Below are positions 31,524 to 41,500 of a stretch of DNA of 64,000 nt, in pieces. The DNA comes from Mastigamoeba balamuthi (lineage: Eukaryota > Evosea > Mastigamoebida > Mastigamoebidae): assembly GCA_902651635.1 (NCBI GenBank), contig CACRSC010001917.1, forward strand, positions 543,977 through 607,976, written 5' to 3'. How positions within the stretch are numbered: position 1 is the stretch's first letter; the number at the start of each line of letters is the position of its first letter. Below the pieces are notes generated by a model. The model was given only the letters and a program-made list of their open reading frames with translations. It ran no database searches and had not been told where the DNA came from. The translations under genes were made by a program, and so were the position numbers.

Positions 31524-33364
31524 ATGAGCGCCGTGGAGCCCGCCGAGCACCCCGCCGACGCTGAGCAGCCCGCCGAGGCTGTCGACGAGACCACCCCGGC
31601 CGACACGGGCGCCGAGCAGCGCGACTACGCGCAAGCCGAGCAGCTCGAGGGCCAGCAGCAGCAGCAGGAGCTGGAGGAGGAACAGCAGCAGCACGAGGAG
31701 CTGGAGGACCAGGACGCCGTGCAGCAGCACGAGGAGCAGGAGCAGGAGCAGGGACAGCAGCAGGGCGAGCCCATCGAGGCCGCCGAGGACGAGTCCCACA
31801 CCGGCGCGCCCTACGAGGACGAGAGCGTCCCCTCGCTCGGTAATCCGCCCAACGATGCTGCTTTTCCCTTTGAATTCAATTCCCCGCTGAATTCAATTTC
31901 CCCGTTGGTTTGAGTTGTATCTCACAATATCACCCGGGGGCGCATTTCCCTCTGTGTCGGGCGGCGGCGGCGTCTGCAGACGGGGCGCGGAGGGAGCGCA
32001 GGCCGGTGGTGCTGAGGTTCGGGGAGGAGACGTACGACCTGTTTTCGGCGTCGGAGGAGGGCAGGAAGGTCGTCCTCGAGGGCCAGTCGCCCGCGTACTG
32101 GGGCGCGCCCATCGCCGACCTCGCGGCCGCGCTCAAGGCCGAGCTGCACGTCGCCAACGACGTCTCGCTCGAGTTCCCGGCGCTGGGCCTGCTGTTCACG
32201 ATGAACCTCGTCTTCGGCCAGGCACGAGTTCCTCTTCCCCCCTGATGATGTGGCCAATTCTCGGCGCGCTGACGTGTGCCCGGCCACATCACAGCAAGTG
32301 TTTCTGTCGCACCTGGAGCACTTCCTCGAGTCGATCGAGGAGGGCGAGGGGCAGCCGCAGCAGCCCGAGGAGGGCGAGGAGCCCGCGCTCAAGCCGCTCG
32401 AGATTGTGATGGCGGACCAGGGCAGCTGCTTCGAGGCGCAGTACGACGCGCTCCTCGCGCTCACCAAGAAGGGTGCGCCGCCCCCACGAGAGCCCTCCCA
32501 GAGGCCTCTTCCCTCGCCTCCTCTCACCCAGCGGCGGGCGACGCAGTAGGGTACAGCGAGGAGGACCCGATCGTCGTCGAGCCGGAGGAGTACATGGCGA
32601 CTGGCGCGATGGACGACGGCGGCGAGGGGCAGCAGCAGCAGCAGCAGCAGCCCCAGGAGGAGGGGGAGGAGGGGGACGCCGGTGCGGAGGCGCCCCAGGA
32701 GGTGGAGGAGGGCGAGGACGCTGCTGCGGGCGAGGCCCAGGCGGAGGCCGAGGTGGAGGCCGAGGTCGCGCCCGAGCCCGAGGCGGCGACCGAGGTCCGC
32801 GCCGAGCAGGAGGAGGGGGTTGACGGAGAGGTGCTCGACGGTGCCGAGCAGCCGCAGGACGCCGCAGCTCCCTTTGGTACGCACAGAGCGCCCCCTCCCG
32901 CTGCCGTTTCCGTCGTGCGCTGGCGGGGTCTCAACGACGGGCGACCCGCAGAGGAGGATGGCGGCGAGGCGCTGGGCGAGGAGGAGGGCCGCTTCGAGGA
33001 CAGCGCCTCCCGTAAGCGCCACCGCGACGACGCCACCGACACCACAGGCGAGAACCGCACCCACCGCTGCTCTCCCCGTTGCCTTACCCGCGGCTGACGT
33101 TGCTGCCACGCAGACACGGAACACACGGAACACACGAAGAGACCTCGCGTAGGCGACGACGACGCCGGAGAGGAGGCGCCTGAGGACGATACCGACGCCG
33201 TAGTCACTACGGACGACGGTGACGAGCACGCGGCGGACGAGCCTCTGCAGGAGGACGTCGCTGTCGCCGGGGACGAGGACGTCGCTGCTGACGGCGAGCA
33301 GCAGCAGGCGCAGCCGCAGCAGTACGACGACCCCGAGCCCCCGCAGGCGCAAGTGAACGCTTAG
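31524..33364 (+). CDS. Acidic Gln/Glu-rich protein with a small globular core
   Basis: The ATG at 31524 gives about 100 residues of Glu/Gln-rich text. A globular core follows from about 31980 (PVVLRFGEETYDLFSASEEG, VVLEGQSPAYWGAPIADLAA and VANDVSLEFPALGLLF), then VFLSHLEHFLESIEE and LEIVMADQGSCFEAQYDALL. The rest, to 33364, is again acidic Glu/Ala/Gln with a basic KRHRDD/KRPR patch that could be a nuclear signal. Introns are needed near 31840-31970, 32220-32295, 32475-32550, 32877-32950 and 33015-33112. I do not recognise the core. An acidic, nuclear, chromatin-associated protein or histone chaperone is one possibility, from composition only. Confidence 0.65.
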
Positions 33365-34632
33365 GGAGAGGGGTGGGTAGAGTGGGGTGGGTCAGTATAG
33401 TGGACGGGGGGGACAAGTCTTTTATTTGCGCTGGAAGTTGTGTGGTCTCCCTTATATTTTTCCGTGGGATGGGGGGCGAGGGAGGAGGGTATTTTTGTAG
33501 TGGTCGTTGGTGAGGTCGGTCGGAGGAGGCGCGTCAGCGGCGTTGGCGCGGCGGGCAGTCGGTTTTCCGTAGGAAAACTGCATCCGGCATACACTCGAGC
33601 ACACGGACACAGAAATACACACCCTCGTTGGTTGGCGCTAGGTTGAAGCAGAGGTGGCGTGCCGTCTCGGTTTTTGATGGCTCCGTTGGCTGAAGAAAGA
33701 GCTCGGAAGAGATCGCGAACGTGGTTGTACCGGCTCCGTACCAGCGGAATTGCCGAGGTGTGTGCGTTGCAGATTAGTCTTCGGACTATGGGGTCGTTGT
33801 AACGGCTTCTGGAGATGCGGGCTGTTTGCCTGGCAAAATGCGAGAAAAAGAAGGCCGCGCCCCGAAGCTGACGCCGGCTCGTCGAGTATCACGGCAATTT
33901 CGAGCACAGACAAATCGAGCAATGAGACCCGCCAGTGCTCCAACCATCGGCCGGCATGCGCGCACCGTCGATTTTTCTCTTGTCGAGTGTTGTTCACTGA
34001 GCCGAAGCACCGAACACTACCGCTTCCGCGGAATACTGTGAGAATGCCTCGGTGCCGCTGCATCAGGACGCGCGCGAAGCGGCGGCCAGACCCGGCGTGC
34101 TCAGGGCGCGCGCGGGGATACGGATACCGGGCGGGGCGGAAGCACCGAGGCGAGAGAGCACCGACATTGCTCAGCATTCGGGGGCAATGCGAGATATATC
34201 CGCCTTGGGGAAGTTACGCGGTGTCAAAATGACACGAAGGACGGTCGAGTTTTATCCGAATCCGTGCGTGATGTCTACTTTTGGCTGCCGCTGCCGAGTA
34301 AGGGCAAATTCTGGGACGGTGTGGGGGGTTGGGGGTTCTCTGATCTTTTTATTCTTTTATAGCGGCGCATACATCACCCCCATAGGCGCACGACGCTTTG
34401 TCGCTTCCGGGGCACTTCCGCACGGTCTCTGCGCACGCCCACGACCGCCAACAACCACCCGTGCGCCCGCGCCCCCCGCCCCGCGCCCCCTGCGCCCGCT
34501 GCGGCTGCGCACCCCCGGGTCCCGCGAATTTGTGAATTTGTGATTTTAAATTAAAGTTTAATTGCGTGCGGACGAGGAACGCCCACCCCGCGCGGCTAAC
34601 CGGCGCCATACCCCACCGCCAGGCTCCCGCGA
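33365..34632. other. Gene-poor stretch, no gene seen
   Basis: About 1.27 kb without a frame I can support on either strand. Short ORFs are present but have no domain. The first part (33365-33640) is G-rich and probably the 3' untranslated region of the acidic-protein gene. Confidence 0.45.
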
Positions 34633-35244
34633 ATGCTGTTCGAGATCCCCCTCGTCTGCCCCAAGCCGGTGAGGGCCGTCAACGCGGTGCTGATGCCGTC
34701 TCCCGACTCGTGCGCCCCTTCGCTCGCAGCCCCCACCCCCTTCCTCCTTTCTCCCTCTTTTCCCCCCAAATCACCCTTTTTTCAAACCTTTCTGTATTGC
34801 GGGTTAATGCAGCGAATTCTCCATTTCTCCGCCGGTTTTCGCGCTATTTATAACACCCCCCCGCGGGGGGCCTGGCCATGCAGCGCGATGAAGGAGGAGA
34901 CGAGGGCGCAGAAGCGCAAGGAGATGATGCGACGCGCGACGGCCTCGCCCGAGGCGCGCAAGGTGACGACGGACGCGGAGATATTTGATATCTTCAGCCA
35001 CGCGGCGACTTCGCCGGCCGACACGGCCGCCTCGTTCGTGGTGCCGCTGCCGCGCGTGGGCTCGTCGTCGCCGACGAGCATGACGCCGCCGGACCGCGCG
35101 GTCAACCCGTTCACGAGCACCAACAGCGACTGGAGACGCGATATCTCCCAGCTCAGCCGCCCGGCTGCCGCAGCCCCGCGCCTGCCCGAGGACATGCTGG
35201 GCGCCGAGCTCGGGCTGCTGTCGCTCTCGCCGGCGCCCGTGTGA
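34633..35244 (+). CDS. Small orphan protein
   Basis: The frame from 34633 to 35244 is open throughout (203 codons). A classical donor (CCG|GTGAGG, 34672) and a long T/C-rich tract at 34717-34800 suggest that the middle is an intron. The confident part starts near the ATG at 34888: a basic helix (KEETRAQKRKEMMRRATAS), then AEIFDIFSHAATSPADTA and a Ser/Pro/Thr-rich tail ending LLSLSPAPV. The short first exon would read MLFEIPLVCPKP. No family is recognised. Ser-Pro dipeptides hint at a phosphorylated, disordered regulator. Confidence 0.45.
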   Translation: MLFEIPLVCPKPVRAVNAVLMPSPDSCAPSLAAPTPFLLSPSFPPKSPFFQTFLYCGLMQRILHFSAGFRAIYNTPPRGAWPCSAMKEETRAQKRKEMMRRATASPEARKVTTDAEIFDIFSHAATSPADTAASFVVPLPRVGSSSPTSMTPPDRAVNPFTSTNSDWRRDISQLSRPAAAAPRLPEDMLGAELGLLSLSPAPV

Positions 35245-36540
35245 GGCGCGCAGCCACTCGCGCGGGCGTAGACTGGGGGGAGAGGGCCCTGCGTGGGGGA
35301 GAGGGGCTGCGGCGTAGGCCCAAGGGGCGCGCGGGATGACACCTAACAAGACATCCCCCCGTGTCCCCCGGGCCTGCCCAACGCCCAGCCCCCTCTCCCA
35401 CACGGGGCCCCCCACCCCCACCTCCAGCGAGGGCGCAGGAGACAGCAGCAGGTGCGAGCGTGCATACAATGCGGAATGGTGGGCCTCAGATCAGCCAAAC
35501 GGCGGCTTCAAAAGGAGGAGAGCTGGGAATCGGGGGGTCAGCGCGGAGGGGCGAGGGGGAGCGTGGTGCGTCTGATTGCCGCATCGCGCGATAGTTCCCT
35601 CGCTCTCGCCTCTCTGGTGTGTCGCCCCCCACTCTCTACCTCCCCCGCTTACTCCGCCCCTCCTCCGATGGCCCGGCTTCCTTCACGGCCGTGCCAGGGG
35701 CTGCCGAACATTTTTACCACCTCCGCAAAGCACGCATGTACTGGACTGCATACGCTTCCTCCTGCCGGCCCTCGCTCACATATATATTTGCTTGCTCTTT
35801 TCCTCTTGTCTCTCTTCCTCTCGTTTCCCCTTCACAACGCACGCCCTCCACCCTCTTCTGTCTAAAGACACCTCGAACCCCACACCCCCTTATTCTTCTG
35901 CTTGTTCCTCTTTAGCACGAACTCAAAGAACAAAAAATTCCAAAAAAAACACGTTCCCCGACACGCAAGTGATACTCCCAGCGTACATTGGCGTAGCAAA
36001 ATGATCACTCGCCGTATCAGTGACATAAAGAGGATGTACAACGTAGTGAAAAACTGCAAAACAAAACAAGGCGGACACCACGAACACATCCATTTGAGAT
36101 GCGCGTTCAAGAGAGTGGACGCCGGCCGATGTCCTCGACAGACTGCCTGCTTGTCGCTCGCTGTTGGGGTTAATGCACTGCTGACATCGCTGGATCACCG
36201 TTGGGTATACTCGCCATCTCCCACAAAGGCAGAAAATCAAGTACGGGGGACATAACCGCAGATGGCGGACAGCCGGGGGCCATCTCTCAGTTGGGGCGCT
36301 GAGCGCTGAGCGCTGAGCGCGACCTGTTGGTGTGCGCTGGCCGAGCCTGGGTTGCTCAGGGGGCGCTCTCGGGATGAAGGCAAACCAACTTGCCAGTCCC
36401 GGAACAACGTCCAGGCATTGCAGCAGCCCCACGAAAACGACAGTCATGCGTGGTACGGGTCAGACGGGTGCAACGGCCGGTGGGGTGATCAAAAGGGTGC
36501 GCAAAAGGTTCATTCCACAACAGCCATCGGTTGGTATACA
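35245..36540. other. Gene-poor stretch, pyrimidine-rich then AT-rich
   Basis: 35590-35930 is strongly C/T-rich on the plus strand, and 35890-36240 is AT-richer. Short frames on both strands have no domain. A direct GAGCGCT repeat (three times) lies at about 36297-36320. This probably includes the esterase promoter. Confidence 0.45.
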
Positions 36541-37694
36541 ATGCCCTCTGTCAACGGCGTCTCTGTCCTGCTGGCCCTGCTGTTCGCAGCTCAGGCCATG
36601 GCGGCCACGTGCTCGCTGCAGCGTGGCTCGTGGTTCAACTACTACGTCACCGTCGACGGCAAGTCGCGCAGGTCGCTCGTCTACGTCCCCAAGTCGGCAG
36701 CGACGTCCAACGCGCCGCTCGTCGTGGCCCTGCACTACTGGGGCGGCAACCCCGAGGCCATGAAGTGGACCTTCCAGAGCAAGGCCGACGCCAACGGCTA
36801 CATCATCGTCGCCCCCGAGGGCTACCAGCAGGCACGCACCCCGCAGTGCATACAGCACACAGCACACAGCACACAGCACGGCAGTTCGGCCCCGAGGGAA
36901 CGTTTGAAGATCACCGCAATCGGCGAGTTGCACTCCATACGCACCGTTGTTGCAACGATCGTGCAGACCCGGAGACCGACTGCTCACACTGTCCGCTGCA
37001 CCAGACGTGGAACGCCGGGGTGATCGGCGGGGCGGCGATGAGCACCAAGAGCAAGGACACCCTGTTCATCACGACGGTCGTCAAGAAGCTGCTCACCACC
37101 GGCTGCGTCAACAGCAAGCACGTCTCGGCTGTCGGCTTCTCGCTCGGCGCGTTCATGGTGCACCGCCTGGCCTGCGAGGCCCCCGACCTCTTCTCTGGGT
37201 TCGGTGCGTGAGCGCGGTGACGTCTCTTGCGAGTTGTGCTCCATCACGGTGTCTCACTTTTTTGTAACCGCTCAGTGGCGAACTCGGGCCTACTGGGCGA
37301 CAAGACCACCTCCGGCCAGGTCTTCTACACGTGCACCTCGGGCAAGTCGGTAAACATCATGCACCTGCACGGGACCGCCGACACGACGATCCACTACAAC
37401 GGACAGATCTTCAGCGGCAGCACCGTGACGCGCAGCGCCGAGGAGTCCTTCCAGTTCTGGGCCAAGAACGATGGCTGCAACGGGTCCAAGACGACAGTCA
37501 CGTACCAGAAGGGCTCCATGACGTGTAAGAGCGCGACGTGCTCGGGGTCCAAGGAGGTCACCCTATGCACTGTGCAGGGCGGAACGCACAACGTACGAGC
37601 TTCTCAGACCTCAACCCCGCATAATTTAACAATTGAGCAGCTCGCGGGAACTGAGGACGCGTATTGGCCCTTCATCAAGAGGCACACTAAGTAG
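36541..37694 (+). CDS. Secreted esterase, PHB-depolymerase/feruloyl-esterase (CE1-like)
   Basis: The ATG at 36541 gives a clear signal peptide (VSVLLALLFAAQAMA). The mature part has RRSLVYVPKSA, APLVVALHYWGGN (oxyanion region) and the nucleophile elbow VGFSLGAFMVHRLACEAP (G-F-S-L-G). A strand before the putative acid (NIMHLHGTADTTIHYNG) and a C-terminal catalytic His region (CTVQGGTHN) follow. The order is that of LpqC/PHB-depolymerase-like esterases, which cut polyesters or remove acyl or feruloyl groups from polysaccharides. Exons are 36541-36831, 37005-37203 and 37276-37694. The first intron appears to use a GC donor (CAG|GCACGC), and the second is GTGCGT...CTCAG. Both keep frame. Several Cys pairs fit a secreted enzyme. 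It converges on the chitinase gene 162 bases away. Confidence 0.85.
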
Positions 37695-37856
37695 ATCTGG
37701 CCCTCTTGGCGACAGTCAAGTGAACTGGCTGTGGGATACTCACGCCATCACTTGGCCTGCTCTGTGAAGTAGAAGATTACCAACAACGCACATGCTCCCT
37801 TGAGTGCCACCATCTTATGGACAAACTTCACTGGGTGTATTTGTTCTGCCTGAGCG

Positions 37857-39263
37857 TTACAGAGCCAGGAGCAGGGCACAGACAACAGCCATCACCGAGG
37901 CACACACCGCACCGGCAGACCCGAAGAAGGACTCGTCCGACGCTGGCTTGGGAGTCGGGTCCGAGTGCGGAGTCGGATCGGAATGCGGGGTGGGCTCCGA
38001 ATGAGGGTTCGAGTGAGGGTTCGAGTGCGGGTCCGAGTGGGGAGTGGGGTCCGAGTGCGGGTCCGGAGTGCTGCCCGAGCACGAGCCCGCGATGACCTTG
38101 TCGTAGATGGCGTTCTGGAGCACGTAGTTCCTCTCGAGGTCCATCGCCCACACCATCGCGCCGCCCAGACCGTTGTCGCAGATGTACTGCGTCTTGACCG
38201 CGTGCGTCTCGAGCGTGTCGAAGGTCACGAACTGGTCGTCCTTGTACGCGTACGCCGTCGACGTGGCCTTGTCAACGACCATCGTGGCGCCGTTCTTGAT
38301 GAAGTACTCGAGCTCGTACTGCGACAGGAACCCCGCCTCCTTCGTGCAGCCCCCCTCGGCCCCCGGGGCCAGCCCGTCCCACCTGGTCTTGGCTGCCGCG
38401 CCGTAGCCGTGCTGGCTGGGGTCCTTGAGCGTCCACGTGCGCCCGTAGGTCGCGAGGCCGAGCACGAGCTTGTCCGCCGGGACGCCCGCGGACCTGTACC
38501 TCGCGACGGTGTGGTCCGAGTTGAGCTTGTCGCCGCTGGGGTTCTTCAGTGCCGTGTGCGGGCCGGTGACCGCGTCCCACGAGCCGTGCAGGTCGTAGGT
38601 CATGAGGTTGATCCAGTCGAGGTGCGGGTGGATGTTGGGCAGGTCGAAGCCCTTGTCGAGCTTGTCGTCGCCCGCGGGCGCGGCGATCGTGAGCAGCAGG
38701 CGCGGCTTGCCCGACGTCTGGGCCTCGGCGACGAAGGCCTCCTTCATCTCCTTGAGCAGCAGCGGGAAGTTGGCCTTGTCGACGTCGCGGCCGCCCTGGG
38801 CCTCCCAGCCCGGGTACTCCCAGTCGATGTCGAAGCCGTCGAACCCCCACGTGCGGCAGTACGAGATGGCCGACTGGATAAAGTGCGCGCGGTTCTCCTT
38901 GGTCTCGGCCATGCTGCTGAACAGGTGCTTGGTCGCGTCGAGCAGGTTGAAGTTCCAGCCGCCGATCGAGATCAGCGTCTTGAGCTTGGGGTTCTGCTGC
39001 TTCTTGGCCTGCAGCTTGGGGATCATCTGATCGTCGTTCCACTCGACGTGCACGACGTTGTACGCAGAGTCCATCTTGGCGAAGGCGTAGTTGATGTGCG
39101 TCACGTGCGAGGCGTCGACCATGTCCGTCGTGAACTTGCAGTTGACGCCGTCGCCGATGTCGCGGTTGCGGTACTGCGCCCAGTTGGAGACGTAGCTCAC
39201 CATGCGCTTCTCCGCAACCGCCAGGCAGGCGGCCGCGAGCAGCAGAGCGAATGCAGTCCGCAT
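37857..39263 (-). CDS. GH18 chitinase with Pro/His/Ser linker and hydrophobic tail
   Basis: A single-exon gene of 468 codons. It has a signal peptide (MRTAFALLLAAACLAVA), then a GH18 TIM barrel: SIGGW at residues 99-103, the catalytic DGFDIDWE motif at 142-149 (Glu149 as proton donor), INLMTYDLHGSWD at about 219-231 (MxYD) and AMVWAMDLE near 375. It should hydrolyse chitin by the substrate-assisted retaining mechanism. After the barrel comes a repeated DP(H/T)S-type linker (about 40 residues), then a hydrophobic C-terminus (ASVMAVVCALLLAL), which suggests a GPI anchor or membrane attachment. The linker DNA is itself a short tandem repeat. All catalytic residues are present. Confidence 0.95.
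   Translation of the reverse strand: MRTAFALLLAAACLAVAEKRMVSYVSNWAQYRNRDIGDGVNCKFTTDMVDASHVTHINYAFAKMDSAYNVVHVEWNDDQMIPKLQAKKQQNPKLKTLISIGGWNFNLLDATKHLFSSMAETKENRAHFIQSAISYCRTWGFDGFDIDWEYPGWEAQGGRDVDKANFPLLLKEMKEAFVAEAQTSGKPRLLLTIAAPAGDDKLDKGFDLPNIHPHLDWINLMTYDLHGSWDAVTGPHTALKNPSGDKLNSDHTVARYRSAGVPADKLVLGLATYGRTWTLKDPSQHGYGAAAKTRWDGLAPGAEGGCTKEAGFLSQYELEYFIKNGATMVVDKATSTAYAYKDDQFVTFDTLETHAVKTQYICDNGLGGAMVWAMDLERNYVLQNAIYDKVIAGSCSGSTPDPHSDPTPHSDPHSNPHSNPHSEPTPHSDPTPHSDPTPKPASDESFFGSAGAVCASVMAVVCALLLAL
37955..38078 (-). repeat. Short in-frame repeat encoding the chitinase linker
   Basis: Degenerate 12-15 base units (GAGTGCGGGTCCGAGTGGGG-type on the plus strand) encode DPHS/DPTPHS/NPHS repeats. 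This is consistent with expansion by slippage while keeping frame. Confidence 0.75.
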
Positions 39264-39320
39264 TTCTCGGTTGACTCTTCTTTTAACGAATGAGTTGTGG
39301 AGCAGTGGAGCAACTGCGGG

Positions 39321-39330
39321 GTCTTTTATA
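39321..39330 (-). promoter_or_regulatory. TATA box of the chitinase gene
   Basis: On the minus strand this reads TATAAAAGAC, 58 bases before the chitinase ATG at 39263. Position and sequence fit a core-promoter TATA box with a short 5' leader. Confidence 0.6.
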
Positions 39331-39630
39331 GGGAGAAAAAGCCGTTTGAGAATCTAGTGCACCTTTGGATGCACCTGCGCACCTGCAACAACCGACAGCC
39401 TTTTTTGTGTACAGAATCCGTTGTGCACTGGGGTGCAGAACCCGCACAGCAATTGCTTCTCGCCACACGTATCTCGACACTGCGCAGCTGCGTGACTAAA
39501 CAGTGCTATTTTCCATTGTGGCCTTGCGCGCAGTGGGTGGAAGAGGGGGACCGGACACGGGGGACACTCGCACAATCGCAGCCGCCCCTGCCCCCTACAG
39601 CGCTTCGCCCTCGGTGCTAGGTCGGGGGAG

Positions 39631-41374
39631 TTATTGGCTTATTGAAAGGTTGTTTCGGTAGCTCGCCCTCGCTGCCTTAGGAACCGCGGCAAGCGGCGCC
39701 GGCGACGAGGAGTCGGCCATGGACTCGGGCAGCGCCTCGAGGTCCCGGTCCTTGGCGAGCAGCTCTGTGAACAACCGCATGTTTTCTGGCGGAGGGTGAC
39801 AGCAAGCGAGTCAGAACTGGCCCGCGAGGGCTCGGGGGGCAGCGCACTGTGGTAGTCGGGGCGCAGGACCTGGCGGTACTCCTCCTGCTGCTTTCTCATG
39901 GCGGCCGTGCGCTCCATCAGGTGCTTCACCTTGGACTGCAGCTCCGCGTCCTTTGCCGCGTCCTGCGGCTCGGAGCTCTTGGTGTCCTCCATCAGCCACA
40001 GCAGCAGCGACACGACTACGCGGCGGCGGCGGTCAGCAGTGCCGGCACAGCGGGCGGGGCGGCGCGGAGTGGCGCACCGCAGGGGCAGATCTTCTCGAGC
40101 GTCCACGAGAAGGCGTCCTGCGACCACGTCTGCGCGCCGTGCAGGATGAACGGGTGCGGGGCCGCGCTGGCGAAGGCGCAGGGCACCATCTCGCGCTGCC
40201 CCACGCGCATGATGGCGCCCGCGTTGCCGAACTCCGAGTAGTGCGGCGCCGAGAAGAGCGTCACGACCGTCGCCGAGTCGAGCCCGCGGGCCGCGGGGCC
40301 CGCGCCGTCGGCAAAGTGCACGCAGTAGCCGTCGGGCTTGACCTCGTGGGCGCGCAGTATGCAGGCGAGGCCGTTGGCTGCGAGGAACGAGCCGACGGCG
40401 CGCGGGCCGTACTTGCACGAGGTGCGCCTGTACTCGTTGCGCGTGAACGTGCGCGAGCGCGGCGAGAGCGAGGGGTCGTCCGACTCCCAGGGGTCGCTCC
40501 AGAGCATGTCCCAGAGCACGGGCTCGTCCTTGGAGGGCTCGTGCAGGCGGTCGATCTCGAGTATCTGGTCCAGCGAGCGCACCGAGGGCCCGATGCCCGC
40601 GTGCACGCAGAACACGTCGCCGGCCTCGCGCTCGATGACGGCCGCCAGCGGCAGCGCGTCAAACGCGCGCATGAAGAGGTCGAAGACCGCGTCGCCGTAC
40701 TTGTGCGTGCACTCTGCGTGGAACGTCATGCTGCGCGAGATGGTCCGCGTCTCGTGGTTGCCGCGCAGCAGCACCACGCGCGCGGGGTCCGCGACCTTCA
40801 TGGCCAGCAGCAGCAGCGCCGCCTCGCAGCCAAAGTCACCGCGGTCCACGTAGTCCCCCAGGAACACCAGCGGCCCCTGCGCCTGCGCCTGCCCCTCCCC
40901 GACGCTGTCGAGCATCGCGACCAGGTCGTAGAACTGCCCGTGGATGTCGCCAAAGACCACGGCGGGCGCCGGCAGCCGGATGACGTTGCTCTCGCGCTGC
41001 AGCACCGCCCGCGCCTGCTCCAGCAGCCGCGTCACCGCCGCCTCGCTCAGCCGCGCCTCCCGCTCGAACTTCTTCCGCAGCAGCGCCACGTTGGGCACCC
41101 CGTCCGCCCGGAACGCGAACACCTCCTCCACGGGCACCAGCTCCGGATACGGCACCTCCTGGGCGCGTGCCGAGAGAAGGGGAGGAGAAGGAGGGGGATG
41201 AGGGAAAAAAGCGGCTCGCTCGGTACGGTTTTCGAGAAAAAGGGCGGGTATTGATACCTGGACGACACGGTCAGAGGCCTCGGCGGTGGGCCGCACGGCG
41301 CAGAGCTCGGAGCGCCCGAGCCTGCGCAGGCGCTTCGGGGGCGGCTCGGGCATCGCTCCGTCCTTTTCGCCCAT
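39631..41374 (-). CDS. Calcineurin A-like Ser/Thr phosphatase (PP2B catalytic)
   Basis: The ATG at 41374 is followed, after one intron (about 41255-41160), by a PPP catalytic domain: FGDIHGQFYDL, FLGDYVDRG, LLRGNHETR, the CVHAG strand and LRAHEVKPDGY. The pre-domain DGVPNVALLRKKFEREARL and the APHPFI...DAFSWTLEKI end are specific to calcineurin A. An intron joins EKICPC to VVSLLLWLMEDTKSS, which parallels the calcineurin B-binding helix. A 32-nt intron (39817-39786) then gives KNMRLFTELLAKDRDLEALP ESM, resembling the AKGLDRINERMP autoinhibitory segment, and the stop is at 39631. In this family the enzyme dephosphorylates targets in response to Ca and calmodulin. The classic calmodulin-binding helix is not obvious; KHLMERTAAMRKQQEEYRQV may serve. 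Confidence 0.88.
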
Positions 41375-41500
41375 TTTCAGGATATTTTCTCTCTCACCCT
41401 CGGTTACGCGTTTAGGGGCTTTAGATTCACCCGCCCCTGATTCAAAATTGCGTCAGGCCGCGGATATTTACGGGAGACAACTAAGATATCTTCGGGCGGA
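41375..41500. promoter_or_regulatory. Probable bidirectional promoter
   Basis: 126 bases lie between the head-to-head starts of the calcineurin gene (41374) and NUP85 (41501). It is AT-richer than the flanking exons. No individual motif is claimed. Confidence 0.4.

Noticed and set aside
33365-36540. Small ORFs in the gene-poor stretches as genes (apart from 34633-35244)
   Set aside because: They are short, compositionally biased, without splice partners or domains, and on both strands at similar density, as expected by chance.
37965-39293. Plus-strand open frame opposite the chitinase
   Set aside because: A shadow of GH18 codons. It lacks protein-like features.
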